From: Bacillota bacterium
Lineage (GTDB): Bacteria > Bacillota > UBA4882 > UBA8346
Assembly (NCBI GenBank): GCA_012728785.1
Contig: JAAYEK010000027.1
Coordinates: 1-35,791 of the forward strand
Direction of reading: 5' to 3'
DNA length: 35,791 nt
Shown: one piece after another, positions 1 through 8,491 of the stretch
How positions within the stretch are numbered: position 1 is the first letter of the stretch
Layout: each line of letters begins with the position of its first letter
Notes under the pieces: generated by a model
Told to the model about the DNA's origin: nothing
The model's input: the letters and a program-made list of their open reading frames with translations, nothing else
The model's database searches: none
Program-made: the position numbers and the translations under genes

Positions 1-582
1 GAGACCAAATGGACCGAAGCGACCAATGGCAGATTTAAAATGGATCAGTTCGAATGGGGTTTCGGGATTGCCGGAGCAGGCTCCGGCTGGGAAATAAAGA
101 ATCAACCGTACCGTTTGGAAGATGGCTTTAATACTATTAATATTTGGGGTCGGATCGACCGGGTGGATACCGATAGCGACGGTAATTTCACTGTTTATGA
201 TTATAAGCTGGGCAAAGGACCGGCGGTGAAGGACTTGGTTGAGTTGAAAAACCTACAGATCCCCGTTTATTTAATGGCCTTGGAACAGCTTTATTCCAGT
301 CCGGGACAAGCTGCGGGCGGGTGTTATCTTGGGCTGAGGGAACCGTCTCGCGCCGGTGGCGGGGTCTGGAACCGGGACAAGCTGGGTCCGGTCTTAAAAA
401 GTAAGGGGCTTTTGGAACAAGCGGAATGGGATGAATTATTAGAAATGGTTAGAGGGGAGATCGCGGCGGCAGTCAGTGGGATTCGAAACGGCCATTTTGG
501 CCTGACTGACGATGATTGTCCTAAATATTGTGAATATTCAAGCTGTTGCCGGCGGTTGGAGAGGAAGGTGTCGGAAGGATGA
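1..582 (+). CDS. addB: AddB-type helicase/nuclease subunit, C-terminal fragment (cut by window edge)
   Basis: This is the 3' end of a gene open from the first base. It carries a RecB-family PD-(D/E)XK nuclease domain: GRIDRVD, then the catalytic VYDYKLGKG strand, then LKNLQIPVY matching the family's QxxxY motif. The C-terminus has a cysteine group (CPKYCEYSSCC) where AddB proteins hold three of the four ligands of a [4Fe-4S] cluster. The fourth ligand would lie upstream, outside the window. The stop codon overlaps the addA start in an ATGA arrangement, the usual addB-addA order. AddB partners AddA in resecting double-strand breaks to Chi-like sites and supplies one of the two nuclease activities. 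The cysteine spacing (C-x3-C-x5-C) differs slightly from the CxxCxxxxxC known for AddB. The call rests on the domain plus the neighbour, because the helicase-like part is not visible. Confidence 0.82.
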   Translation, partial: ETKWTEATNGRFKMDQFEWGFGIAGAGSGWEIKNQPYRLEDGFNTINIWGRIDRVDTDSDGNFTVYDYKLGKGPAVKDLVELKNLQIPVYLMALEQLYSSPGQAAGGCYLGLREPSRAGGGVWNRDKLGPVLKSKGLLEQAEWDELLEMVRGEIAAAVSGIRNGHFGLTDDDCPKYCEYSSCCRRLERKVSEG

Positions 583-3500
583 CCTATTCCCTCAATGAAC
601 GTCAAGCAAAAGCGGTAGCATTCTTTGGCTCCGACCTGGTGGTGACCGCCGGGGCCGGTACCGGTAAAACCAGCGTTCTGACGAGCAAATATTTGAGGCT
701 CTTGGAAGAACGCCGGGCCGGGGTTAACGAAATTGTGGCGATTACCTTCACCAATAAAGCCGCCGCCGAAATGCGAAACAGGATCCAACAGCTGATTCAA
801 GGACATCTAACAGGGGCTGAACAAGGCGAAGCTGCTGAATATTGGCAGGATCAGCTTTTAAAATTGGAGGGGGCCAGGATCAGCACTTTTCATAGCTTTT
901 GCCTGGGACTGCTGCGGGAACAGCCTTTGGAAGCCGGAATCCCCCCAATATCCGGAGTTCTCAGCGATGGAGAGGAAGCGGTCTATCTAAATCAGGCGAT
1001 TACTACGGTTTTAACCGGGGAATTTTCAGTAAAAGACGAACATTGGCCCATTTTGATGCGATTACTTCAGGATTATGGCTGGGAAAAACTCTCCGGCGAT
1101 CTGGCCCATCTTTACTGTACCATTAGAGAGAGCGGTCTTGATTTTAGCGCAACATTCCGGATCGCCGCGAACCGACCCAACTGTTCCAAGGGATATTCCA
1201 TGAATAGTTTGATCCAAGAGATTACGGAATTTTTGGAATACAGCCGGAGTCAAAAGCTTACCGAGCGTGGGGAAGAGGTCATCGCTTCATTTGAGGAGAA
1301 ATGGCCGGACTATCAAGAGGTATTAAATGGGGAGAACTCATTTGAAACTGTTATTCCGGCACTGACGGAAATTAGGAAAGCGCTCCCCGGTAATCTACCT
1401 AAGGTTTTGAAGGAACGCCTGACTGCAATCCATGATATGTTGGCGGGGATCTGCCAACAAGTGCTTGACCGGGAGTGCCTAAAGCGGCTTCCGGTTATTG
1501 AAAGGCTCTTGGGGGAGATTGACCGGGAATATACAGCAATCAAACTGGAAGAAGGTTTGGTTGATTTTACCGACCAACAGTTGTTAGCCAAAAACCTGTT
1601 AACGGATTACCCCGATTTAGCTGCTAAAGTACGGCAAGGAATTAAATACATTTTGGTTGATGAATTTCAAGATACCAACGGCTTGCAGATGAACTTGATC
1701 GGCGGGTTAACCGGATACGGTTATCAAGGCGGCCGGTTGATGGTGGTTGGTGATATCAAACAATCGATCTACCGTTTTCGGGGCGCTGAGGCCCAATTAA
1801 TAAACGATTTGAGCTCCCAGATCCGGGATCGGGGCGGGGAAGTGATAGCCCTGGCCGAGAATTACCGTTCGGATCAGGTGGTGATCGATTTCGTCAATTT
1901 GATTTCCAACCGAATTTTTGAAGGCGAGACCTTTGAATATGAACCGCTTCAAGGGACAAAATCAAGTTCCGGCGCGGGTATCGAGTTTTTGTTGACCGGG
2001 GCCGAAGACCGGGTTAGGGAAGCTCAAATGATAGCAGCCCGCATCGGGCAGCTGGTCCGGGAGGGTCAGTCCGAAAACGGTCCGGTGAATTATGGGGATA
2101 TTGTCTTGTTATTTCGGGCCGGGACAGGGTCGCTCCTTTATCAACAAGCATTGCAAGACATGGGAATCCCCTACTATAACTCTTGTGGGGGCGATTTTTA
2201 CCACCGTCAGGAGATCACTGATCAACTAAATCTCTTGCGCCTGGTGGAGCAACGTTATGATTCCGTAGCTTTGCTAGCCCTTTTGAACTCACCTTATGTC
2301 GGGCTTTCCGAGATCGGGTTGTTTTGGCTGGGTAGAAATGGCGATTTGGTAAAGGAGTTTTATGAGTCGACGAAATTTGCAACTGAAATTCCAGTGGCGG
2401 AACGGAGACGGTTGCTGGACTTTCGTGAACTGCTCAATTATCTCTTTCAAAACCGGGAAATACTTCAAATCTCGGGAATACTGAGAACCGCCCTTGAACG
2501 TTCCCATTATCAACAGATGCTCTGGGCCTCTCCCAACGGTTCCCAGCAGGTGGCTAATGTGGAAAAGTTACTGGCCAAAGCCGACGAGTTTATGGCGAAG
2601 GGGTTTCAAGATTTGAAACGTTTTCTGTCTTACATCGCCGAACTTGAAGGCATGGGGATATTGGAGAGTGAAGCCCCAACCGAGGCGGAAATGGGAAATG
2701 TGGTCCGATTGATCACCATTCACCGGGCCAAAGGGTTGGAGTTTCCCGTGGTAATCATTCCGGAACTGGATCGGCCCTTTAACTTTCGCAAACAAGGAAA
2801 CTTAATATTCCATAAGCAAGTTGGTTTGGGAATGACTATCCCCTTGGAAGATGCGGCTATCGCTGAACCTTCAATGGTCGAAGCTATTAAAGGAATCAAC
2901 CGGCGGGAAGAAATTTCCGAGCTGAAACGGTTATTGTATGTGGCGATGACTCGGGCCAAAAGCCGTTTAATCATGGCTGGGTCCGGGGATAGCGGATTCC
3001 GTGGCGATACTTTGGATACCGCTAATTCCTGGATGAAATGGTTTGAGTTTTTGTTGCCCCTCAACGAGGCCGGTGAAGCCTTTGAGTTTGAAGGGGTCCC
3101 GGTTAGAGTGATCCGTAGTTTGCCTGAAGCAGCCCCTCCATTGCGATCTCAAACCGTATTAGACGGAATCCTTCCGAAATTGGAGCCGGGAGCGGCACGG
3201 AGAAAGCCAAGTTTGGAAGTTGCGGTTACAGTGGAGCCGAAAACCGAGTTATTCAGAGTTTCCGAGATCTTGACTTATTTGAATTGCCCCCGGCGTTATT
3301 TCTGGCAATACCGGATGGGTTTGACCGCTATCAGCTACGGGACAGAAGCGGATGATGTTTCCGGTTTCGGGGACAATCAGGGGGCTTTAATCGGCGACTT
3401 CATCCACAGGGCGGCAGCCAGGGTAACCGACTCTTGGCCGGAAGAACTTTGGAAAGAAATGTTTGGCGGTCAAAGCGATAGCGGAAGAGTTAAGGACGAT

Positions 3501-3965
3501 TTGCTCCAAATCTGGCGTAACTTTAGGAATAGCCCGTATACGGAAAAAGCGGGCCGGCTCTGGGATGAAGTTTCATTTCTGTTGAAGTTGACTCCCGAAA
3601 TCAGGGTGGAAGGCCGGTTCGACCGGTTGCTCCAGAGTGAAGCCGGGGAAATGATTTTAGTGGATTATAAAACCCACCGGGTTGCGGCGGAGCGGGTAAA
3701 TGCAATCGCCGGATCATATTTTCCCCAATTACAGTTATATGCTTTAGCGATCAAGGCTTTGTGGGGGAAACTCCCCAATCGGGCTGTGCTTTATTTTCCC
3801 TATTCCGATCAGGGTGTCGCTGTTCCATTAGATCAGGTTTCACTGGAAAAGTTAGTAGCGGAAGTCGGACGAATGGCGGAATTTATCGGTAACCATCACC
3901 GCCCGGAGGACTATCCGAACTCCGGCAAGTGCGAAAAATGTAGTTATCGGTGGGTGTGTGGTTGA
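579..3965 (+). CDS. addA: ATP-dependent helicase/nuclease subunit A (AddA)
   Basis: AddA is the UvrD/Rep-type 3'-5' helicase-nuclease of the AddAB (RexAB) break-repair enzyme. The protein is 1128 residues, near the family's usual length of about 1200. Walker A (GAGTGKT) is at residues 25-31, followed by ITFTNKAAAEMR and STFHSF. Walker B (LVDEFQDT) is near 358, followed by VVGDIKQSIYRFRG, ENYRS, TIHRAKGLEF and LLYVAMTRAK. A C-terminal PD-(D/E)XK nuclease has GRFDRLL and VDYKTH near 1012-1033 and QLQLYALAI after it. The ATG at 579 is chosen because it overlaps the addB stop (ATGA), follows GAGAGGAAGG, and gives the typical start MTYSLNERQ. An in-frame ATG at 546 lies inside addB. Unusually, the nuclease is bracketed by Cys in NCPRRYFWQY (about 902) and CEKCSYRWVC at the C-terminus, a pattern associated with an Fe-S cluster. 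Confidence 0.93.
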   Translation: MTYSLNERQAKAVAFFGSDLVVTAGAGTGKTSVLTSKYLRLLEERRAGVNEIVAITFTNKAAAEMRNRIQQLIQGHLTGAEQGEAAEYWQDQLLKLEGARISTFHSFCLGLLREQPLEAGIPPISGVLSDGEEAVYLNQAITTVLTGEFSVKDEHWPILMRLLQDYGWEKLSGDLAHLYCTIRESGLDFSATFRIAANRPNCSKGYSMNSLIQEITEFLEYSRSQKLTERGEEVIASFEEKWPDYQEVLNGENSFETVIPALTEIRKALPGNLPKVLKERLTAIHDMLAGICQQVLDRECLKRLPVIERLLGEIDREYTAIKLEEGLVDFTDQQLLAKNLLTDYPDLAAKVRQGIKYILVDEFQDTNGLQMNLIGGLTGYGYQGGRLMVVGDIKQSIYRFRGAEAQLINDLSSQIRDRGGEVIALAENYRSDQVVIDFVNLISNRIFEGETFEYEPLQGTKSSSGAGIEFLLTGAEDRVREAQMIAARIGQLVREGQSENGPVNYGDIVLLFRAGTGSLLYQQALQDMGIPYYNSCGGDFYHRQEITDQLNLLRLVEQRYDSVALLALLNSPYVGLSEIGLFWLGRNGDLVKEFYESTKFATEIPVAERRRLLDFRELLNYLFQNREILQISGILRTALERSHYQQMLWASPNGSQQVANVEKLLAKADEFMAKGFQDLKRFLSYIAELEGMGILESEAPTEAEMGNVVRLITIHRAKGLEFPVVIIPELDRPFNFRKQGNLIFHKQVGLGMTIPLEDAAIAEPSMVEAIKGINRREEISELKRLLYVAMTRAKSRLIMAGSGDSGFRGDTLDTANSWMKWFEFLLPLNEAGEAFEFEGVPVRVIRSLPEAAPPLRSQTVLDGILPKLEPGAARRKPSLEVAVTVEPKTELFRVSEILTYLNCPRRYFWQYRMGLTAISYGTEADDVSGFGDNQGALIGDFIHRAAARVTDSWPEELWKEMFGGQSDSGRVKDDLLQIWRNFRNSPYTEKAGRLWDEVSFLLKLTPEIRVEGRFDRLLQSEAGEMILVDYKTHRVAAERVNAIAGSYFPQLQLYALAIKALWGKLPNRAVLYFPYSDQGVAVPLDQVSLEKLVAEVGRMAEFIGNHHRPEDYPNSGKCEKCSYRWVCG

Positions 3966-4426
3966 AACGTTGCCATGAATATTGGGAATATCATAATCAA
4001 GAGCAAGATACAGAACTAACGGCAGAGCGAAGCAATGACTCAATCACAGTACGAGGTAGATTTGAAGGCAAAGAGGTAAAGAAAGAATTTAAAATTGACC
4101 ATCGCCCCTGGTTTCAAGCTTGGAGACTTCCATTTGGCCAATTTGTCTTATCGGGTGAAGCAAAACTGGAGTTTTGGATAGTACGCCCCAATGATTTGAA
4201 AGAGTGCATTATGGTTGTTCTGAGGGAAAAGGAAGAAACCATTAGACTTAACGGTGAAAATATAGAAGCGGTAAAGGTCAAAGTGACCTTGAATAACTGG
4301 ATGTCCAAATTTTGGAGCGTTAATTATTGGCTCCGTAAATCCGACGGCACCTTTTTGAGATACGAAGGGGTCAGCGGCCCTCCTGGAACTCCGGTGACGA
4401 TTATGGAATTGAAGTGTGAAATATAG
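3962..4426 (+). CDS. Conserved-looking hypothetical protein downstream of addA
   Basis: About 154 residues; I do not recognise the family. It is predicted cytosolic, with no signal peptide or membrane segment. It is rich in Trp and Tyr with alternating hydrophobic residues, suggesting a beta-rich fold. The C-terminal part reads like a folded-domain ending (YWLRKSDGTFLRYEG, then GPPGTP). The TTG at 3962 overlaps the addA stop (TTGA), which suggests translational coupling. In-frame GTG codons at 3950 and 3956 are alternatives, and none has a strong ribosome binding site. It ends 6 bases before the convergent folE2 stop with no terminator visible between them. The coding call rests on length, the coupled start and even codon use. 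No function is proposed. Confidence 0.6.
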   Translation: MKRCHEYWEYHNQEQDTELTAERSNDSITVRGRFEGKEVKKEFKIDHRPWFQAWRLPFGQFVLSGEAKLEFWIVRPNDLKECIMVVLREKEETIRLNGENIEAVKVKVTLNNWMSKFWSVNYWLRKSDGTFLRYEGVSGPPGTPVTIMELKCEI

Positions 4427-4432
4427 ATAGTT

Positions 4433-5224
4433 TTATCGGCTTTTTTCCACATGGGATGCAAAAGCGCTGTGATTATGGATTGATTCATAGCTCTCAACTT
4501 CCACTCGGAACCATTTGATCCGGGAATCGGAGCGGAGGGCCAAGACCGAGTCGCGCAGGACGTCCTCGACAAACTTAGGATTTTCGTAGGCAGTCTCGGT
4601 GACATATTTTTCGTCGTCTCGTTTCAGGACTGGAAAGACGGGGCAACTGCCTTGTACCCTCAATAATTCGATTAATTCCTCCAACCACATAATTTTTCCG
4701 GGGTAATCCGGTTTGACCAGGGTACGGATGATCGCCCGCTGATTATGAGCCCCGAAATCGGAAATCTCTTTACTGCAGGGGCAGAGAGAAAGGACCGGAA
4801 TTTCAGCGCCCATATGGAAGAGGTAATCATTTTCCGGTTGTTTTAAGATTCCTTTAAATTGGCAACAATAATCCAGATAACCGGTGATCCGGCTAACCGG
4901 CGCGGGTAGGGGCAGAAAATATCGGAATTTAAGATTTATTTCCGCTTCGGCCACCTCCAGGTTGGAGCAGAGTTCCTTTAAAAGCTGGCGTATCTCGGAG
5001 GCGGCTACCGGTTTTTCACTCCAAGCCATCAATAGTTCCATGAACCGGCTGAGGTGGGTCCCTTTAAAGTGATGGGGCAGAGTTACCGAGATGGCGACGT
5101 TAGATTGGACTTGTTGATAACCGCCGTTCTTCATCCGGATTTGGAAGGGTAGGTGGACATCTTTCAAACCTACTCGCTGAATCTCAATTCCCCGTTCGTC
5201 TTTCATGCTTTGAACATCGATCAT
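4433..5224 (-). CDS. folE2: GTP cyclohydrolase FolE2 (type IB)
   Basis: FolE2 converts GTP to 7,8-dihydroneopterin triphosphate, the first step to tetrahydrofolate and also to 7-deazaguanine (queuosine) precursors. The 263-residue protein has the family length. The signature LSLCPCSKEISDFGAHNQR lies at about residues 146-163, with the conserved CPC (Cys148-Cys150) that includes the likely catalytic cysteine. The start ATG has only a modest upstream purine stretch (GGCAGGG), and an ATG at codon 7 is an alternative. The type IB enzyme is not strictly zinc dependent and is often used in place of FolE. No zinc-regulator site was identified here. A queuosine gene (queH) lies 18 kb away, so a shared pathway is possible but not shown by linkage. 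Confidence 0.94.
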   Translation of the reverse strand: MIDVQSMKDERGIEIQRVGLKDVHLPFQIRMKNGGYQQVQSNVAISVTLPHHFKGTHLSRFMELLMAWSEKPVAASEIRQLLKELCSNLEVAEAEINLKFRYFLPLPAPVSRITGYLDYCCQFKGILKQPENDYLFHMGAEIPVLSLCPCSKEISDFGAHNQRAIIRTLVKPDYPGKIMWLEELIELLRVQGSCPVFPVLKRDDEKYVTETAYENPKFVEDVLRDSVLALRSDSRIKWFRVEVESYESIHNHSAFASHVEKSR

Positions 5225-5486
5225 TTAGTGACCCTGCCTTTCAAAGGTAACAAAAAAATTCATGTAAAAAAGAAATCATCGATTAGATTATTAAAAAGAT
5301 GTTACTTCGATTATAGTGTTGCTAAATTGATAAATGGTCTCCGAAGAACCGACATTCTCCAAAGACCTGTACAAATCAAACTAGCTTTGTAGTAATGCTA
5401 TTATAACATACCTATGATTTATTTCAATTAACGCCATTTTCCTTTTAATTCCCAGCTTTTAATTGGAGGAGAAATAAGGGCCTACA

Positions 5487-6548
5487 TTGAAATATTCATC
5501 CATCACTTACAAAAAGCGGGGTAGAATTGTGCGTTTAAAAATTTTTGCATTATTAACAGCTTTCGTGGTTACCTTGAACCTTGGTTTATCGACTATGCAG
5601 ACATATGCTGATCGGGAATCCTTACCTTCAAATGAATTGGGCCAAATCATGATTTTGGAATACCATTTAATCGGTTACCCGGAGGCCCAATGGCGGCGGA
5701 CCCCGGAGAATTTTCGCAAAGACCTGGAGATGTTATATGAAAATGATTATTACCCAATCCCGTTACAGGATCTAGTCAATGGTAACATCAAAACCCCAGC
5801 CGGAAAAACGCCTTTTGTGATTACTTTTGACGATTCCAGCACCGGTCAATTCCGTTATCACCAGAAAGAAGGGCACTTGGAGATCGATCCTAAATCTGGG
5901 GTAGGAATTATGGAACAATTTAAAAAAGAACATCCCGACTTTCCCCTGACCGCTACCTTTTATGTGCTACCAGGCACTGGGCGAAATAGTCGGCTTTTCG
6001 GACAGGAAGAGTATATTCAAGAAAAGTTAAATTTTTTAGTCAATAATGGCTATGAAATCGGAAATCACAGTTATGGGCATGAAAACTTAGGGAAAGTGGA
6101 CGACCTAGCGGCCCAAAAACAATTAGCATTAGCGGTAAAGGAGATCCAGTCATACATCCCCGGCTATCAGGCGAGGAGTTTTGCGTTACCGTATGGTATT
6201 CATCCTAAAAATAGGATTTTAGCCCGTCAAGGCGAGTATCAAGGTGTTAAATATAATCATAATGCGGTGATGTTGGTCGGTTCCGGTCCGGTACCATCCC
6301 CGTATTCCACCGAATTTAACGCCTATAGAATGGAACGGATTCAGGCCGGCGACACCCCTTGGGGGCCGAAGAGTTTAGTGGAAAAGTATCGGAAAAACCC
6401 TTCTTTAAGGTTTGTTAGCGACGGTGATCTGATTAAAATTACTATTCCTAAAAAATTAGAGGGAAAATTGAGTTTGAATCTGTCACGTAAATTTAGACTG
6501 CAAATGTTGGAAGATGTGGCCCCTTCGTTGCCGGGAAGGAAGTTGTAA
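5487..6548 (+). CDS. Secreted or membrane-anchored polysaccharide deacetylase family protein
   Basis: Predicted NodB-fold carbohydrate esterase (family 4) that removes N- or O-acetyl groups from peptidoglycan, chitin-type or other envelope sugars. The 353-residue protein starts with a basic stretch and one hydrophobic segment (FALLTAFVVTLNLGLS), then an MQTYA-type cleavage site, so it is exported. Motif 1 is TFDDSS (residues about 111-116), with the catalytic and metal-binding Asp pair. Motif 2 is GNHSYGHENL (about 193-202), with the two metal-binding histidines. ATFYVLPG precedes it, as expected for this fold. The TTG at 5487 follows AAGGG with a 6-base gap, and a GGAGGAG lies further upstream. 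An in-frame GTG at 5529 would give a shorter signal peptide. The gene stands alone and ends in a strong terminator. Confidence 0.86.
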   Translation: MKYSSITYKKRGRIVRLKIFALLTAFVVTLNLGLSTMQTYADRESLPSNELGQIMILEYHLIGYPEAQWRRTPENFRKDLEMLYENDYYPIPLQDLVNGNIKTPAGKTPFVITFDDSSTGQFRYHQKEGHLEIDPKSGVGIMEQFKKEHPDFPLTATFYVLPGTGRNSRLFGQEEYIQEKLNFLVNNGYEIGNHSYGHENLGKVDDLAAQKQLALAVKEIQSYIPGYQARSFALPYGIHPKNRILARQGEYQGVKYNHNAVMLVGSGPVPSPYSTEFNAYRMERIQAGDTPWGPKSLVEKYRKNPSLRFVSDGDLIKITIPKKLEGKLSLNLSRKFRLQMLEDVAPSLPGRKL

Positions 6549-6562
6549 TAGGCGTGAGGCGC

Positions 6563-6600
6563 GAAAAAGCCCCGGAATTTCCGGGGCTTTTTCGTTTTTC
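6563..6600 (+). terminator. Intrinsic terminator after the deacetylase gene
   Basis: A perfect 14-bp stem (GAAAAAGCCCCGGA and its complement) has a 3-base loop at 6563-6593 and is followed by GTTTTTC. The A-rich left arm makes it potentially bidirectional, so it could also end transcripts of the oadB-oadG pair arriving on the - strand. Confidence 0.9.
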
Positions 6601-6622
6601 CACCGTTGAGCATAGGACGGCT

Positions 6623-6760
6623 TTATTCTTTATCCGAAGAGTGATTGCGAAAAACCAACAACATTAATTTGGTTAGCAGATAAAAAAGAATTAATACTAA
6701 AAAGACTCCGCTCATACCATAACCGGTAGCTTTGAAGCTCTGGATTATTGTTTCATTCAT
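6623..6760 (-). CDS. Small OadG-like gamma subunit of a Na+-pumping decarboxylase
   Basis: A 45-residue ORF starts 12 bases after the oadB stop, with GGAGG 8 bases before its ATG. The protein begins MNETIIQSFKATGYGMSGVF, continues with one transmembrane helix (VFLVLILFYLLTKLMLLVF) and ends in a short charged tail. An N-terminal amphipathic stretch, then GM..VF, then a single helix is the layout of OadG/MmdC-type gamma subunits. These anchor the carboxyltransferase to the membrane beta subunit. It is shorter than most gamma subunits (about 80-100 residues), lacking the long soluble tail. Position directly downstream of oadB supports the call. Another small membrane protein with no such role cannot be excluded. 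Confidence 0.68.
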   Translation of the reverse strand: MNETIIQSFKATGYGMSGVFLVLILFYLLTKLMLLVFRNHSSDKE

Positions 6761-6772
6761 TTTTAATTCCTC

Positions 6773-7918
6773 CTATTTCAAAAGCGCCGGGACTATCGCT
6801 AATAATATACCTCCGGCGACGATTGACCCTAGTTGTCCAGCGACATTAGCACTGACGGCTTGCATCAATATGAAATTGGTTGGATCTTCCTTCTGGGCCA
6901 TTTTTTGAATAACCCGGGCGGACATTGGGAAAGCCGAGATTCCGGCAGCGCCAACCATTGGGTTGACTTTTTGTTTTAAGAAGAGGTTCAGAAATTTAGC
7001 GAATAATACTCCACCGGCGGTATCGAAGATGAAAGCCAATAGTCCTAAGACCATAATAACGATAGTTGCCGGATTTAGAAATTTTTCCGCTACCATCGTC
7101 GAACCGATGGTGATCCCCAACAAAAGAGTTACTAAGTTGGCCAATTCGTTTTGGGCTGATTTGGAAAGACGATCCAGGACCCCACATTCCCTAATCAGAT
7201 TACCAAACATTAACGAACCTACAAGAGCGACGCTGATTGGGGCGATAATACCGGCGACAACAGTTACCATAATCGGAAACAAAATTTTAACAATCTTAGG
7301 TATTTTGGATTCGTGGGCTTCCATGCGGATCATCCGCTCCTGTTTGCTGGTTAAAAATTTGATTACCGGCGGTTGAATAATTGGCACCAACGACATATAA
7401 GAATAAGCCGCTACACTAATTGGCGCCAGTAAATCCTTGGCGAATTTATTGGCTACGTAAATTGAGGTAGGCCCGTCGGCGGCTCCAATAATACCGATGG
7501 ACGCGGCTTCTTTTAAACCGATGTTGATATTTAATCCTAACTCTTTTAGCCAACCTCCCATAAAGAGAGAGGCGATCATAGTAGCGAAGATCCCAACCTG
7601 GGCTGCGGCGCCGAAAAAGAGCATGAAGGGGTTCTGGAGCAGCGGTCCGAAATCAATCATCGCTCCCACGGCAATAAAAATCAATACCGGAAAAAGCTCA
7701 TTTCTAATACCGGCATTATAAAGCACTGATAAAAACCCATCAGGGCCGATTGCCGAGGAGAAGGGAATATTGGCCAGAATCGCCCCGAATCCGATGGGTA
7801 ATAAGAGCATCGGTTCATAGTCTTTAGCGATAGCAAGATAAATTAACAATCCTCCGATCACCATCATTATCAACTGACCTAAATCCATTCCCATAATACC
7901 TTGGAGAAGTTCCTGCAT
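6773..7918 (-). CDS. oadB: Na+-translocating decarboxylase beta subunit (OadB/GcdB/MmdB family)
   Basis: This is the membrane subunit that decarboxylates carboxybiotin and couples it to Na+ export. At 381 residues it has the family length, with about nine to eleven hydrophobic segments. Diagnostic stretches are LLLPIGFGAILANIP near residues 38-52, FIAVGAMIDFGPLL near 80, and GAADGPTSIYVANKFA near 144-159. The last contains the conserved Asp implicated in Na+/H+ coupling in OadB. The ATG follows a strong AGGAGGTC ribosome binding site. The sequence cannot say whether the substrate is oxaloacetate, methylmalonyl-CoA or another acid. The nearby oadA-type carboxyltransferase favours oxaloacetate/pyruvate. 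It is transcribed away from the oadA group. Confidence 0.93.
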   Translation of the reverse strand: MQELLQGIMGMDLGQLIMMVIGGLLIYLAIAKDYEPMLLLPIGFGAILANIPFSSAIGPDGFLSVLYNAGIRNELFPVLIFIAVGAMIDFGPLLQNPFMLFFGAAAQVGIFATMIASLFMGGWLKELGLNINIGLKEAASIGIIGAADGPTSIYVANKFAKDLLAPISVAAYSYMSLVPIIQPPVIKFLTSKQERMIRMEAHESKIPKIVKILFPIMVTVVAGIIAPISVALVGSLMFGNLIRECGVLDRLSKSAQNELANLVTLLLGITIGSTMVAEKFLNPATIVIMVLGLLAFIFDTAGGVLFAKFLNLFLKQKVNPMVGAAGISAFPMSARVIQKMAQKEDPTNFILMQAVSANVAGQLGSIVAGGILLAIVPALLK

Positions 7919-7952
7919 AAATTGACCTCCTGTTCTAGTCCATAAGGGTTAC

Positions 7953-8002
7953 TTAGAAAATGCCATCAATACTGGTCGCTCCACGTCAACTTCATTTTCT
8001 AA
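7953..8002 (-). repeat. 10-bp perfect inverted repeat in the oadB leader
   Basis: TTAGAAAATG at 7953-7962 is exactly complementary to CATTTTCTAA at 7993-8002, with a 30-base spacer. It begins about 35 bases upstream of the oadB ATG, so it could form a stem-loop in the leader RNA or serve as a binding site. There is no U-run to make it a terminator. Confidence 0.5.
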
Positions 8003-8127
8003 ATTTAATCTGGACCGATTGAATATTGGCGTAGATGAATACATACATGTTCTAATTTATCACATCGTGAAAATAATGTCACCAGAAAAAATTATTTATT
8101 TGTTGCTTTCTTTAACAGCAATATCAA

Positions 8128-8180
8128 GTTAATGTATTGAATTAACATATTTGCTAACTATATGATATTTGGTATATAAT
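8128..8180 (+). promoter_or_regulatory. Predicted promoter with upstream inverted repeat
   Basis: TTGCTA (8151-8156) and TATAAT (8175-8180) are separated by 18 bases. GTTAAT and ATTAAC (8128-8133 and 8141-8146) form a 6-bp inverted repeat just upstream of the -35, a plausible regulator site. It would drive the small membrane protein gene and perhaps the lipoprotein genes behind it. Confidence 0.5.
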
Positions 8181-8219
8181 AGTAACATTGTAATAGTTAG
8201 TTCGAGGAGGATTGAGGCG

Positions 8220-8363
8220 GTGAGAGATATCGATATTTTGATACATCTTTTAACCATCGTGTCCGGTTTTGTAGCTGCAATAATAGGTTGGTTGTTATAT
8301 CATAAATATCGAATCAAGATGATTGTTGTTCACCTGGTTTTCGCGTTTACCCCCATTTTTTAA
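8220..8363 (+). CDS. Small hypothetical membrane protein
   Basis: A 47-residue ORF starts at GTG 8220, chosen because GAGGAGG (8204-8210) sits 9 bases upstream. Reading the frame from further upstream lacks a ribosome binding site. The peptide begins VRDIDILIHLLTIVSGFVA and is largely hydrophobic, with two probable membrane segments separated by YHKYRIK. No family is recognised. It is preceded by a good promoter and followed 128 bases later by a lipoprotein gene. Confidence 0.45.
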   Translation: MRDIDILIHLLTIVSGFVAAIIGWLLYHKYRIKMIVVHLVFAFTPIF

Positions 8364-8491
8364 TTTTACTCCAAATAGGGAACAACATACTATTATAACA
8401 GTGTCAAGGGACAATCCCTGTTCTTCATCTATGAATACGTTATTATTATAATGTTCAGGAGACGATTAATTATGATACGAGGAGAACTAGT

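Larger units (their letters stand above)
7919..8219. other. Divergent intergenic region between oadB and the lipoprotein island
   Basis: About 300 AT-rich bases with no gene. It holds the 5' leader of oadB on the - strand, including a long perfect inverted repeat at 7953-8002. It also holds a promoter-like pair at 8151-8180 facing right, preceded by an inverted repeat (GTTAAT/ATTAAC, 8128-8146). No convincing -35/-10 pair for oadB was picked out on the - strand. Confidence 0.6.

Noticed and set aside
324-806. 160-codon ORF on - across addB/addA
   Set aside because: Antisense to two well-supported genes; no ribosome binding site and no recognisable domain.
5153-5392. 79-codon ORF on + at the folE2 start and upstream gap
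   Set aside because: First third is antisense to folE2, the rest AT-rich with no ribosome binding site or domain.
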